Below, piece by piece: positions 21,077 to 33,415 of a stretch of 64,000 nucleotides of DNA (positions within the stretch are counted from its first letter, which is position 1; each line of letters begins with the position of its first letter). This DNA comes from Siphonodentalium dalli. Taxonomy: Eukaryota; Mollusca; Scaphopoda; Gadilida; Siphonodentaliidae. A program made the position numbers and the translations under genes. The stretch is taken from positions 57,176,420 through 57,240,419 of the forward strand of contig CP136062.1 in the NCBI GenBank assembly GCA_032622095.1, written 5' to 3'. The notes under the pieces were generated by a model. The model was not told the origin of the DNA, ran no database searches, and saw only the letters and a program-made list of their open reading frames with translations.

Positions 21077-22840
21077 GTGAGTATACATTGCTTGCCTTGT
21101 ATCAATTGAAACTGAATTGTGTGTGACATACTGATGCATATGATTCCTCTAATAGGGAATGGAAAATCTAAAAGACTAAAAGAGTTAAATTCAGGTTTGT
21201 GCTGTTTTTACTTCAACTTGAGAAAGTCAAGTTTGAGCTGTTCCCATGGTTTGTGCTCATTAGTGATTACCGGTGGTTTATGGTGCACATTATTAACGTA
21301 AAAATTACACCAGCCGAGTTGTTTAACCAACACCCAGCCAATAGGCCATATTATGGAATACTTCCACTGTTATTGATAATAGGCACGATTAATCGATTAT
21401 AATTGATTATTGACGATCGATTTTCGATTATCGTAGACTGCTGCTTGCTAAGACCAACAAATATGTCTTAATAATTGACTCATTGAGGCCTATCAAGATC
21501 TACAAAATAAAAGATAAAAGAAACAAATGTCATATGAAAGCCACTTTTTTCAGGACTACAATAGGGTAATACAGATTTATTATTTAATTTCAGGCAGCAA
21601 TTGACTGAGGATGCTATCTGAGGTGCCAAACCGAAAACACAAGCTGTGAGTAGCTGCATTGACTATCTACTAGTACTGTGTAAGCCCAGGGCGAGGGTGA
21701 TTGTTTTGACACAAAATCCTGGGACTAGTGGGCTTACATTAGAGGACCCCCTGGGCACCTTCGCAAAGATACGTTCATTTATCAAAACTGCATGGTCGGG
21801 TTTGATTCTGTTTAAACATGGTTTTGTAGCTTGGTAAGTTGACTATACATGTGCTACATATAGACACAATAAATAGGCCCATCGACCTCCAGATAAGAAG
21901 GCACACACATGTTCCACACATAGCACATTGCGATCATATGTGTATGGATGTGTCGGGTTAACATAGAATCGTTACAATATTATCTGATGACTCTTTAAAA
22001 AGCCATAATTGTATAGTTTGTAGCTATACGATATATGCGTATTCGATAAGATGATTCATTGTCATTTCATTGTCGCGTAACAGTCTACTCGAGTGGTAAC
22101 GAGTCATAAAGTCTGTAAAATAAACATAATTATAAAAAATCATCCTATCGTCCTGCATGTGTGGTCTATATACAAACTCCAAGCATGTTAATACTAAACG
22201 AATATCCGGTTAGCTGCATGCATACGAACGATAGTATTCACTGTGTGTGATCAAGGCATCGCAAATCTGAATGCTTGATGGATGTTCAATTAATTTCAAT
22301 TGAATTACATTCATAATAGATATGCACACAATATTTCGCCTATGTTATGGATTCATATTTCAGATGACATTCACAGTCAAATTGATCAGCCTGAGATACA
22401 CATAAAAACACTTTAAAACTCATCAGAACTCCTTAAGTGATACAAATTTTACTGCACAGAAGCTCAGCGTTTGGTGACATCTTCATCTGCGATGTTAACA
22501 TCTTTCTGGACCGACAGTGGTCCCTGCATATTGCGCGGATTTTGAGAACGAAACTGATTTTTAAAATTCTGTTCTATCCTATGCTTCATTGACAGATACA
22601 TCTATATACCGGCATATGTTTTGGAAGCGTGGAAGTCCAGGAACTATACTAGTGGGTGGATGTTCTCGAAAATTTGAGTGAGCAAAAACACTATTGAAAA
22701 AAGGTTCGCCAAAAGATATAGTAAATGGTTTGATCTGGGAAAACTGATTTGGAAAACTGGTGGATAAAGACTCCTGCTTTGTGTGGACAGACAATGTTCA
22801 TTGTCTGTTTTATGATCAGAAACAAACATATCCCCATATC
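21077..22840 (+). other. Intron 3 of the small gene, first part
   Basis: AT-rich. An ATTAATCGATTATAATTGAT palindromic patch near 21385-21440 resembles one at about 28078-28145. No exon recognised. Confidence 0.35.
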
Positions 22841-22846
22841 ATATAT

Positions 22847-23009
22847 ACACAGAACGACACGATGTGTAAATGGGTTTGTCGATACGGTACGAGTATCCGT
22901 GCTGTCGCGGAAGGATAGAATCGAGGCGCAAGCGCCTCTCATTCTATCCTTCCGCGACAGCACGAGTGCCGTATCAACAAACCCATTTACACATCGTGTC
23001 GTTCTGTGT
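22847..23009. mobile_element. Near-perfect foldback element, copy 1
   Basis: ACACAGAACGACACGATGTG at 22847 is answered by the reverse complement ending at 23009. About 75 bp per arm match, through AAATGGGTTTGT and TCGCGGAAGGATAGAAT, around a GCGCAAGCGC tip. The flank 23010-23265 is related in inverse orientation to 26275-26530 beside copy 2, so the repeated unit is larger than the hairpin. Confidence 0.8.
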
Positions 23010-23265
23010 TTATTACTCGCTTTGCGTCCTAGAATTCGTGCATTAAAAATACAGGATTAGAAGGCTTATTTAGGTTCATACAAGGCGTGTTTGTCATGTG
23101 TGATGATTCTTTTATTTAAATATTTCCAGTTTCATGGTTGATGCGAATGTCGTGTGCATCATTTTATGTCAAAGAGATGTGTATGGAACGTACGTTCCAT
23201 ACGGATTTGAAATATGGAACAGCAATAACACTGTACTTCTAGGAACAAGCGTGTAATAAACTTGA
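23010..23265. repeat. Flank shared with the second foldback element
   Basis: Segments TTGCGTCCTAGAAT, GTTTGTCATGTGTGATGAT, GGAACGTACGTTCC (a palindrome) and GCAATAACACTGTACTTCT recur in inverse order at 26275-26530. Confidence 0.65.
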
Positions 23266-23955
23266 AAATGAGTTTCCCATTTTCTCGGCTTTGGTGATAC
23301 CCTCAGCTTTGTTGATACCACGTACACAGGGGTGATACTGACATTCACTTGTCATGAAGTGAGCATAATATTGATATAGGTATGGCCACTCAGCCAAGTG
23401 ATAACAATGCACAGGTGTGTCTCCCTTTGACAACGTGTCAGGCATTTAATTAAGGTGGTGATGCTGGTACTATTATGTTGTTGATTCTCTGTCATGTCTG
23501 GGCATTCCAATGCTTCCTCATAAATATTTATTTATTATCAACTCGGAATGATATGTTTCTTGAAGGGCTCATTTATTGTGCCGTCTTTGATATTTTCCCA
23601 ACATCATTTTGAACCGAGACTAGGAGTTTGCAAATAACACAAAATTATTCAAATGTCAACGTAAATAAATGTAAATGATAAGATACTACAAAATAGGCTA
23701 ATGCAACTCAGCACTGACATTATGCGAAACTTGATTTACTGAAAATGATCGATCAATAAATTGCTCTAGTTGTCAAATTTGAAACTTTCCACATTGCAAA
23801 TGGTAATTATATGCCTATTTTAGCCGCATTACATATTTTCTTGAAAACCTACAACACTATTTCAGATCCCCACCCATTGGAAACTTTTTTTTCGTTCATC
23901 TTTTCGTTTTATTTTCATTAAATTGTTTAAATTTTGTTATTCAATTTATTTTCAA
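23266..23955. other. Intron 3 of the small gene, middle part
   Basis: No exon seen. The last 200 bp (23750-23955) are homologous to 33030-33215, the start of a segmental duplication that includes exon 4. Confidence 0.45.
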
Positions 23956-24009
23956 GTTATGAAACATGGATATATGGTTTGATTATATGTAAAGATTATC
24001 TATTATATA

Positions 24010-24740
24010 TTTTGGAAGATCTGTCTGTGTGTGTGTCGACCCGATTTCGATGAAACTTGGTGTGTGGGGGTATTTTCTGCGGGGAAGTGACATAGGCCTA
24101 TTAATTTGCCCGTGCGACATGACCTTGACCTTGAAATCGGGTAATTTCAACGTAAAACGCCCGAATATCACGGGATTTCGATGAAACTTTGTATGTGGGG
24201 GTACTTTCGGTTGGGGAGTGGCATAGGCCTATTAATTTGCCTATGCAATGTGACCTTGAAATGGGTCATTTCAAGGTCAAACACCCGAATATCACGGGAT
24301 TTCGATGAAACTTGGTATGTCGGGGTACTTTCGGCCGTGGAGTGGTATGGGCCTATTAATTTGCCAGTGCGACGTGACCTTGAAATTGGGTCATTTCAAG
24401 GTCAAATCGCGAATTTTGACGGGATTTCCACGAAATTTGATACATGGGGGGGTTACGTTTGTCGACTGAGTTTTGGATGGGTCAAATCGTGACCCCGACC
24501 TGACCTTGACCTTCAAAATCATCAATTCAAGGTCAAATCGGGTAAAACCGGATTGATTGTGACGGGTACTTTTGTCGGGTTCTTTTGTCCGGGCAGTGTT
24601 TTGGGCGGGTCAAATCGTGACCCCACCTGACCTTGACCTTCAAAATGGACAATTCAATGTCAAATCGCGCAATTCGCCAAAAAGCAGAGGGGAAACAGCC
24701 CGGACGAAGTCGGGTCGATCCACCTGCTAGTTGTATATAT
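24010..24740 (+). repeat. Diverged tandem repeats of about 120-130 bp
   Basis: At least five degenerate units contain ATTTCGATGAAACTTGGT, a GGGGGTA(C/T)TTT segment, CCTATTAATTTGCC and TGACCTTGA(AA)TGGGTCA with TTCAAGGTCAA. The array lies inside sequence otherwise homologous to 33215-33345, where it is missing, so it was inserted or expanded after the duplication. Confidence 0.8.
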
Positions 24741-24812
24741 AAAGAAGAAAACAATAATTTGGTAGTAAACTACATGTATATACATCAACATGAACATTTA
24801 TTTCCTTTTTAG

Positions 24813-24884
24813 GCTGACTTCGGCTTAAGGAATGAAGAATTGGAGTTTCCTCCTAATGTGCCAGATATGGCTTGCAGCTGTTAA
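24813..24884 (+). CDS. Small unknown gene, candidate terminal exon 4
   Basis: Acceptor TTTCCTTTTTAG, then 23 open codons in phase 0 and TAA (starting ADFGLRNEELEFPPNVPD, ending MACSC). Joined to exons 1-3 it closes a protein of about 97 residues: a charged N-terminus, a serine/acidic middle and a cysteine-rich tail. Two further copies of this exon at about 33346 and 33990 have in-frame stops and are decayed, which shows this segment was duplicated and that this copy alone keeps its frame. Sequence continues to a possible donor (CTAAGGTATAT, about 24893), so the end may be part of a longer untranslated exon. Confidence 0.5.
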   Translation, partial: ADFGLRNEELEFPPNVPDMACSC

Positions 24885-25179
24885 CTGTTAACCTAAGGTA
24901 TATTCCATTCTGCAACCGATATATCGGAAAAGACATTCTTAATCGCTAAAATTAATTCCAATTAAATAAAGCATTCTTGTTTATATTAATAACATCCATT
25001 GACTGTATTAAACACATGATATTATACCAAATCCAAATTTAGCAATAGTGTCAGTGTCATTGACACTTTCATTTGGCTTAGAAATCATAATATTCATGTT
25101 GTATAAATGCTAAATGGAGCAATCTTCAAAAGAATCTTTTGATATTTGGTTCACCTTTTAAATAAAAACATACAGGTCA

Positions 25180-25860
25180 TCATTAAGTTGGAGTCAAATA
25201 TTTATATAATTGTGTTCAGTTCGTCCCAAAATGATGTCCATGAGTTTGATTGAACAATTATCCAGATTTTTTTTTTTATTACCGGTATTTGAGTTCACAA
25301 GGTGAATATTTGAAATGAGTTTGCAAACTAGGCTTGGATTGACATTTTCACTGGTTACGACCTTTTAATTTACATTTTTTGGCATTGAGCACCTTCGAAA
25401 AGTTGTCCGGGTGTTATTTTGAAAAATTATTTACAGATTTTTGATATTTGTCACAAGAGGAATATCTTAAATGAGCTTACAAACTAGGTCTGGCCAGACA
25501 TTTTTGCCATAGTTATGGCCCTTTGAGTCATTTTTTGGTGTATAGCATCCAGGGAAAAATTGTGTGGGGTTTATGTTGAACAGTTATCAAAGAATTTGAA
25601 AGATTTTCGGTATTTTAGTTTACGAGCAAGACCAGATCTGGAGTTTGCAATCTAGGCCTGGCCAGACATTTTCACAAGAGTTATGTTCCTTTGATCATCA
25701 TTTTTCGACAAGCAGCACCAAGAAACAAGACCGTGAACCATCCCAGCCACACACTTTTCACTGGAGTTATTGCCATTTGATTTTCATTTTGTTTTGGGAG
25801 AAGCAACTTGAAATGGATCTTAGGATATCTCAAACAAATATTAACTGATTTCAATTATTT
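25180..25860 (+). repeat. Three diverged tandem units of about 170-190 bp
   Basis: Each unit contains a GACATTTT(C/T)...GTTATG...CCTTT segment, a TTTGCAA(A/T)CTAGG segment and a TTTCGGTATTT-like segment, with heavy divergence between copies. Confidence 0.55.
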
Positions 25861-26274
25861 TTCAGCATATTTTGAAAATGCTCTTCCTCAACCTTGCCCA
25901 TCTAGGCTGGGGCCACCACTGTCGATGACTGCTTGTTTTATTTGGTGAAACAACCACAGCCTGTGTAGAATAACAACACTTTAGCTAGATAGAGTGCCAT
26001 GCATGCCAGAGAGTAGCTTTATTGGCCAGACATATGTGGTAGGTGATTTATCGTCTAACCTTGATATTTATTTACTTTCATCGACGAATCGAATCGCCAA
26101 AGCGCGGGACAGGTATGGTGTGTATGTAATCAGTACTATGCCCCGATGTCATGCCTATATAAAGTAACCACTAGTTAACAGTGTATGCAGTGCAATGTAG
26201 ACCAATGGGTCAATGTAATCGTTTTAATTTGGATACAATTTTGCATTACTGGGTAGATTATTTATTACAAGCTT

Positions 26275-26641
26275 GTTCCCAGAAGTACAGTGTTATTGCT
26301 GTTCCATATTTACAGATACGTATGGAATGTATGTTCCATATGCATTATTGAACGTACGTTCCATATGCATCTCGTTGACGTAAAATAACGTACATGACAT
26401 TCGCCTCAAACATGGAACCGGAACTATAAAATAAAAGCATCATCACACATGACAAAACACGCCCTCTATGTGCCTAAATAAACCTTTCTAAGTCTGTATG
26501 TTTACTGCACGGATTCTAGGACGCAAAGCATGTAATAAACACAGAATGACACGATGTGTAAATGGGTTTCTTGATACAGTGTCACAGAAGGATAGAACTC
26601 GAGGCGCTAGCTATCCTTCCGCGTATCGTGTCGTTCTGTGT
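26275..26641. mobile_element. Foldback element copy 2 with shared flank
   Basis: A hairpin at 26534-26641 (ACACAGAATGACACGATGTG ... CGTGTCGTTCTGTGT) is a shorter, less regular relative of 22847-23009. The preceding 260 bp match 23010-23265 in inverse orientation, including CGTACGTTCCATA and ACACGCC segments. The pair therefore represents one element family in opposite orientations. Confidence 0.7.
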
Positions 26642-28143
26642 ATGTATAGTATTCCCTACTAATGCATGTTTTTTCATTTTAAATTGGTTGCAAAAATTGG
26701 AAATTGCATCACAAATTGTGATGCGAATCTTGTTAAATTGAGCCCTGCCATCTGTCAGCCTGTTCTCTCATCAGACGGTACTCTCCACTTCTGATGTGGC
26801 TTCCTTTGCCTTTGGTGTCATGCCGAGATTTGATTTACTTGATGCAATAAAATTTGAACACTAACTTTTCATCGAGAATATTATTGTACAATTTTCAGGA
26901 AAATGTATCGCATATAATAAATAAAATGCTACATTATATGCATACAGAAGTACTTGTCCCAGAAATTTGTAAATTTTATTGTAGTCACTTTCAGTGGGTG
27001 TCATAAATTTGTATTCGGTCTGTGCAAAATGTTGTTAAATTGACTGTCCAATTAATTTGCATGATTACATCGTTACAGGGCAATTCTAAACTTACATGTG
27101 TATTTTATGGAGTGATTCATAAACTATGGTAAATATAAGTTAAATTATAAAAATTAATTTTATGATAACCTGTTAAAGAGATGTGAAACACTCCAGTAGG
27201 GTGATCCAATAGAAATGGAGAATATTCTTACTCAAAGTTGTTCTTTTTACGAATATTAATCCAAATTGTCAACACCTACCATCATTCTGATATATTAATT
27301 AAATGCACTGACTCTGGATGGCAAAATCATTTTTGTTTGTTTGTCGCCGATTGTTGCATCTCGAATCCAGATGTAAATATTTACAATTGAGCTTAGTTTT
27401 GATGTTTTCTATTGAGTGGTATGGTCGATTTCTTTGAAATTTTCAGCGCTGTTAGTAGAATACTACATTCTCCAGGTTGGCATAACACCTGAATACTAAC
27501 TTTTCATAAACTCGAACAAATCCATAATATGTCTTTAACCTGAACATTTACAGTAAACATCTTCGACACAAATTCATTATTTTTCTATTTCTTGTCGAAA
27601 GTAGATCTGTGTTGTTATCTGTAATTTATTGAAATTGGCATACAGTCTCCCTTTATAGTCCAGGCACATAAGACATGAAAGTGGAAAAGTAAGGAAATAA
27701 ATCGGGGGGGGGGATCTGATTTTTTTTATATTTAGCCATAACATCACAGATGTCTCACGTAAAGTTCTCTAAAATCCGAGTTGAACTTTCTGAGTTATAT
27801 AATGTTTTCACAACAGTTATATAGATATTTCACAATCATGGAAATAATTGAATGCTGTAACAATATTTCAGCCGAAACAAAATGCACTCAATATTGTTTG
27901 ATTCACAATTCTCGAACCGAAGACACCAATTCAAAGGGAAACTTCAAATTAATTTTGCAGAAATGGATATGAAATAAAAGACTGAGCCAAAACAATGACG
28001 ATTTTGAAGGCAAACTGTTGTATTCGATATCGGTTTTCTCGGGCTTCTCAAAACATGAACGCAAGCTTAGAGGTGCCACGATTAATCGTATAATTGACGA
28101 ACCGTTGATAAAGCCGATACTTGATTACCATTTCCGTCGTCGA
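26642..28143. other. Intergenic stretch with dispersed repeat
   Basis: About 27280-27480 is the inverse of the 16660/62990 family (ATGTAAATATTTACAATTGA; TTGATGTTTTCTATTGAG). A G-run lies near 27704. No gene recognised. Confidence 0.4.
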
Positions 28144-29036
28144 TTAACCCTTTACCCAACAAAACGGCCAAAACCGGCCAAATAAAGCTTCAACAGCCTA
28201 AAATATCTTGTGTTCCGGCATATCCGCCTGTCTGCCCACGGAGTGCGTGCTCAACCGTGCTGACCTTGTCATATTAATGGACTTACTACTGATTGTACTT
28301 ACATGTACTAATTGTATCTAGATTATATTGATACGCACTACAAGTATAACAATTATCCTAATATATACTTATTTTCATGCATCATCTCTCCTGGGTGCCG
28401 AGACGTATTTGGGGTCTAATTCCGTTTCTATATTGGACAACACACCATGATTTAACGCCATAATGTAAAACTTAGATTATGACAGGGATTATTGTATACA
28501 GCATTTATCACACTTCTTTTCCACCTACTTTATTATCTTTCTTGTCTATTTCATAATCTCCTCCCTTCTATCACTCCTCCATCTTTCTGATCCCTGCACT
28601 CGCTTAACTAACTTCCCAACATTTATTTGAAAACACAGAACAATATTCAAATTCCCGTCCTTTTTACCCTGTAGCTGTCTGTATTGACACTCGGGGTAAC
28701 ATTTTTGGAGGAAAAGATTTTTATAAAAGCCATAGGCTCATGGCTTGTTATCTAATCCTCATTTGAACTATGTTTTTTTACTCAATATGTTTAATTGTCA
28801 ATGTGTTGTTCTGTTCTTTTGTTCAAATAAATATTGTTTACACTAAAATATCTTCGGTCTGTCTCAATAGAACCATACAAATATGGATATCATTGGAACC
28901 GGCTCCTTGACCACATTGTGGTAGTTACAGTTATGCCCTGTGCCAATGCATTCTCTTATATATGCGAGTCATAGGTCGACTCGCATATATAAGAGAATGC
29001 ATTGGCACAGGGCCGTTCTGTTGGGTAAAGGGTTAA
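28144..29036. mobile_element. TTAA-flanked MITE, interrupted by a nested insertion
   Basis: The termini TTAACCCTTTACCCAACA and TGTTGGGTAAAGGGTTAA are perfect inverted repeats bounded by TTAA, as in piggyBac- and Kolobok-type elements. The interior has a 33-bp-arm hairpin (GCCAATGCATTCTCTTATAT, 28943-29011). Removing the insertion at 28210-28842 restores colinearity with the copy at 54014-54405. Confidence 0.8.
28210..28854. mobile_element. Nested insertion with 12-bp duplication
   Basis: CTAAAATATCTT occurs at 28198-28209 and again at 28843-28854. The related MITE at 54 kb has it once, so the 633 bp between are an insertion with a 12-bp target duplication. It has no terminal inverted repeats. 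It contains a pyrimidine-rich tract and ends shortly after AATAAA (28826-28831), which fits a retroposed sequence, though there is no poly-A tail. Confidence 0.65.
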
Positions 29037-29289
29037 TCTCCTTTATTTATTTTGGATGTAGGAAATTGCCAGGTATTATTGAATACCGTGTTTTTTTTAC
29101 ACAGTTTAATCGACAACCAAAGGTTAAACAACCTTTGATTGTGCATCATAGAGATTCTGACAACATGAGTATACTTAGATGTTACTAGTACAGGCTATCA
29201 CTTATCGTGTGGTGACTGCAGAATGAAACTCACTATTACTATTACAATTATTTAATTTGTTCTGGGTCCTGAAATTTCTGGGCGGGGGG

Positions 29290-30608
29290 TAGAGATGGGC
29301 GATATTGAAATTTCAATCTCGGTATCAGTAAATTTTCGTTGATTTACCTCTGTATCGGTACAGTAATCGGTATTGCTATTAAATAATAAGATCAAAGCAG
29401 ATATTCCCAGTAAATTATTGTAATTCAAGTTTTTAGCTGAACAATATACATGTATATATGACCACGGTCCACGGATCTACTACATTCATGACAATACATA
29501 AATTAGGCAACAAAATTACCTACGTAATTAAGTAATATTCACAAATCTCTTTGATGATTTACACGCATGTCGTCGCACTGATTTGAAAAGAGTAAGAGCA
29601 TGACTACAATATTTTTTCGTGTCAATTGATTTTCGTAACATTTCCATGAGTGAATAGAATTGTGAGTAGTAATCAGTGATCACAATTCACAAATTTATGA
29701 ACGTTGGCGCGATGTCATGAAATAGGCAAACCGGCCATGACAATTTCCGAACTGCAGATGCCCAAACCCGCGGGTTCATATTCTCCTCCTTGCAGCGTGA
29801 TATACCATTCATGTATACAATTTAAGAGTCCCTCTTATTTGCAGCAGGCAAGCTACCTGTTACACACGATGCCCAAGTGTTAATTTAAAGTTAACACGCG
29901 ATCTTTTTTGTCTGATATAGGCACATATGTATAATAAACCGGTAAGTATATATATGTTTAATAAAGTAATTTATAGTAGGATATAAACATATTTGTGCAC
30001 AACTTTCCAAGATATGCTATTTGCAATTGGCAAGATCAGGTTGTATAAAAAATCTGCAATGCGTATATCAATCGCTATTGCATTATAAAGTAACCTGTGG
30101 GGTTTTCAATTTGTTGTGAACGGGGAGCCCCCCCATAACACGTGCTTCGATTCCACATGCTTCGATCCAACTTAGGACACAGATACCGAGTTGCCCACGC
30201 ATTTTCCATTTGGACGGATACCGAAATTGACACATAATGCTCCAGCTGTGAGTAGTCATATCTCATGATGTTAGTTACATTGTCATTAATATGTTGTAAA
30301 GATCAAAGATGCCGTCGGGCAGCTGTGCCCTTGATGTAACAATGTTGATATTATAGACTAACACATGCAGTACCGACTTGTTACACCGAGTTATCATAAT
30401 TATCCGATTCTTGTTGCTTACGTTTGAAATGGTCATACAATTCATGCATGTCACAGCCGCGGTGACAAGGTGACGCACATATGTTGGCAACACATGAATA
30501 ATTTCATTACCGAAAATACGGTATTTTTAGTTTTGATTCGGTACGGTAAAAATGGTATTACGCTGATACAGATATCGCACGGTAAATACCGAGTACCGCC
30601 CATCTCTA
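29290..30608. mobile_element. Non-autonomous hAT-like element
   Basis: The termini TAGAGATGGGCG and CGCCCATCTCTA are inverted repeats, and complementarity continues imperfectly (TACCGAGTACCG, GATATCG). Flanks GCGGGGGG and GTGGGGGG agree at seven of eight positions, the duplication length of hAT elements, whose ends often read (C/T)AGAGATGGGC. The G-rich site makes the duplication less certain. No transposase frame is visible in the 1.3 kb. Confidence 0.7.
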
Positions 30609-30616
30609 GTGGGGGG

Positions 30617-31290
30617 GGGGCTAATTTTTTGATTGTTATCCACACTCTGGAAGTTTGCTGAAACTTAGTTTCTGTAACATTATAATTCCTTCTTTTTAGG
30701 AACCGCCGGCGGTCCATCATGCATTCCTATTTTTATATTGTTTGTATGTTTGGCTATTCATAACACTGAAGTTAATGGCTACGTTCGTTCTAATGAACTC
30801 ACAATTATTATAACCTTGACATCGCCGAGTGCTAATCGCCGATTCTGATTATCGGAAAATCACTATATATATTAGAGAGAATTTCGTAAATCCCCGATAT
30901 AATGTTTCTCTTATACTTCACATCAATTGTTCCTCACACATTTTGAGCGTGTTGTCACTCTTATGGGACTAGCTATTCGATTTTTGACAAAATTTTATTT
31001 CCATTCTATTTTGGCCATTTTGGGACATACATTCTACTAATATGTTTCACGACTAAGCATTGTTTGTGTATATCTCAAGGTTGTAAGAATTTGGAACTAT
31101 TTGATCTATATATGACTGCATTCGCATACGGCCTGATGGAAATGCTTCAGAATTTGAACCACTCAGAAAAATCAAGATATTTCAAAAAAGCTCAACTTGG
31201 ATTTTAGGGGACTTTCGCCATGTTGTCCATGAAAAACTTAGCTTTCCCCGATTTTCTTTTCCCTAGTGAAACCTAAATTTGGCCTTATTA
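30617..31290. other. Spacer without a gene
   Basis: AT-rich. No splice-supported exon and no repeat recognised. Confidence 0.35.
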
Positions 31291-31299
31291 TCAACACAT

Positions 31300-31540
31300 A
31301 GCCTCTTGATTTTAGAGTTATCCATCTTCATCTGCCATTTGGTCCAATTCTGTCGCTCATCGACTGTTTACTGGGCCACTGATAAGTCTCGATGGTAAAA
31401 ATTAATAGTTTTCAAAAATTAATATCTAATAACTCTGAGCTATGATAGGTGGGTTCCTTGACTCGAATCAAATAGTTTTTACCCCAAATTCAAATAAATA
31501 GTAAACGAGGGGGCGCTTAATCAGATTATGCATCTTTAAA
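31300..31540 (-). repeat. Partial copy of the GGTACTCAATCC MITE
   Basis: Shares GATTTTAGAGTTATCCATCT, CATCGACT, GGGCCACTGATAAG and TGACTCGAAT...AATA segments with 32560-32740, and inversely with 33470-33640. The terminal repeats are missing. Confidence 0.6.
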
Positions 31541-31648
31541 ATGCACAGAAAAGTTCAAAACAGACATGGAAAGAGCCATTAGCAGTCATACCAGCCTAAA
31601 GGCAAATACATTAAACACAATCATGGTTTCTAGTTCTTTACTTCCCAC

Positions 31649-31831
31649 TTAACCCTTTCATGACTGGAGTTTCTTGAAATTTTGTGAAAACCCTGTGCGA
31701 GTGCATTCTTTTATACATGTACATAACTTGAGCCAATAAATTATATGATATATGCGAGGCTCCCCATGAAACTGCACTGGCACAGGGTTTTTCATACCGT
31801 TCCAGCGCAGCTCCTGTCATGAAAGGGTTAT
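31649..31831. mobile_element. TTAA-type MITE
   Basis: The termini TTAACCCTTTCATGAC and GTCATGAAAGGGTTAT are inverted repeats. The right flank reads TTAT, one change from TTAA. Inside are CCCTGTGCGAGTGCATTC and the inverse GCACTGGCACAGGG, related to the interior of the MITEs at 28144 and 54014. Confidence 0.75.
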
Positions 31832-32384
31832 TCATTATGATAGCATGTATTCTTATCGATCAAGGCATATAACAATTTTTTATTTTTTTTAGTCATGACA
31901 TCAGTATTAAATACTTTTGATTCACACTTGATCAAGTAGAGATGTTTTCACAAGTTGTTTAGCATCTGGTAGGTCCCCCCCCCCAGCGAAAAAAAACTAA
32001 AGAAATAATTTAATAAAAGTATCACCGCCTCTCCTCTGTTTTTTTGCCTATCATTGCCTTAAACACAGGTATATATTTTGTGGTCGTGTTAGATTTTGGT
32101 GTTGGTTACCCAATTTTACAAAAATGTATTTTGTGCACCCATACTGGCCTTTTGTGAGTTATAGAATTTATCCCATTTCTTTGAATTATGTTGCCAATTA
32201 TGTTATGATAACGAGGCAGGAATAATAGTTTTAAAGATCATGCACCATGTGGTCAGTTGAAAGATTTTGTTATCAAATGTGTGCTGAATACACAGAGAAG
32301 GTAAGGTGGGTACCCAAAACACTTGTAAGCTGGGTACCCATCGCACCAAAATGTAGTGACAATTAATGACACCTTCAGCTTTAT

Positions 32385-32740
32385 TAAAGGTACTCAATCC
32401 ATTTCGATGGTCCCCATATTCGACAACAACAACATTTTTTGAAATGCCACTTCAGTTATCAGAATTGATTAAATGCCCAAAAATAATGCTGACCATTTTG
32501 TTCAACAAAATTTGGCCAGTTTGTCAAATATCTGACACACAAAAGCCACTTGGATGTTAGAGTTATCCATCTTCATCCGCAGTTTGGTTCGGGGCCGTCT
32601 TCTCATCGACTTTTTACCAGGCCACTAAAAAGTACTGATGGTGAAATATAATAGATTTCAAATATTGATATCTGATCACTCTGACTCTGGGTTGGTTCCT
32701 GGACTCGAATACAATATTTTTTACCCTGAAGCCTAAGAAA
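32385..32740 (-). repeat. MITE copy with one terminal repeat
   Basis: Begins AAAGGTACTCAATCC and follows, in inverse orientation, the interior of the complete element at 33416-33863 (GAAATGCCACTTCAGTTATC; AAATGCCCAAAAATAATGC). Confidence 0.7.
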
Positions 32741-33029
32741 TATTAATTTGCGAACATTTTTTCTGATTATGCATCTTTTAATGTTATTATGAGAGCCAGC
32801 AATCCCATGGCAAATTGCCAGAAATTATAGCCAAAATTATGAGCAAGGTGTTTATGGGACCAGTCAATGCATGGTAATTTCTTGTTTTCATAGTCAGGTT
32901 AGACTCCTGCAAATCACAATTATTTTGTTGAATCAAACCTTGAAAGCAAGCAGTTAAACACCCTCCCCCTCCCAGATGTAGGCCTACATGTAGCTTCCAT
33001 CCATAGTTTAAAATATCATGGTACATGTA

Positions 33030-33410
33030 CATCATCAATAAATCGCTCCAATTGTCAATGTTTGCATATTTTCTTGAGTGGTCATTTATTAATTTACAAC
33101 ACTATTTCGTTTCCCCACCCCCCCTCCCCCATCCATTGGAATTATTTTTCTCTTTCATCTTATTGTTTGCATTTCTTTTCATTAAATTGTTTAATTTTGT
33201 TATAAAATTTATTTTCAAGTTATGAAACATGGATATATGGTTTTATAATGGGTAAAGAATATTGTACATATATTCATATAAAGAAGAAAAAAATTATTTG
33301 GTAGTAAACTGAATACATCAACATGTACATTTATTTCCTTTTTAGGCTGACTTCGCCTGAAGGAATGGAGTTTGCTTCTAACGTGCCAGATATGTCTTGC
33401 AGCTGCTAAC
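33030..33410 (+). pseudogene. Decayed duplicate of the small gene's intron 3 and exon 4, copy A
   Basis: Colinear with 23750-23955 and 24735-24884. The exon copy starts after the same TTTCCTTTTTAG acceptor at about 33345 but reads GCT GAC TTC GCC TGA, an in-frame stop at codon 5, and has lost bases in the following stretch. Confidence 0.7.
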
Positions 33411-33415
33411 TGTCA

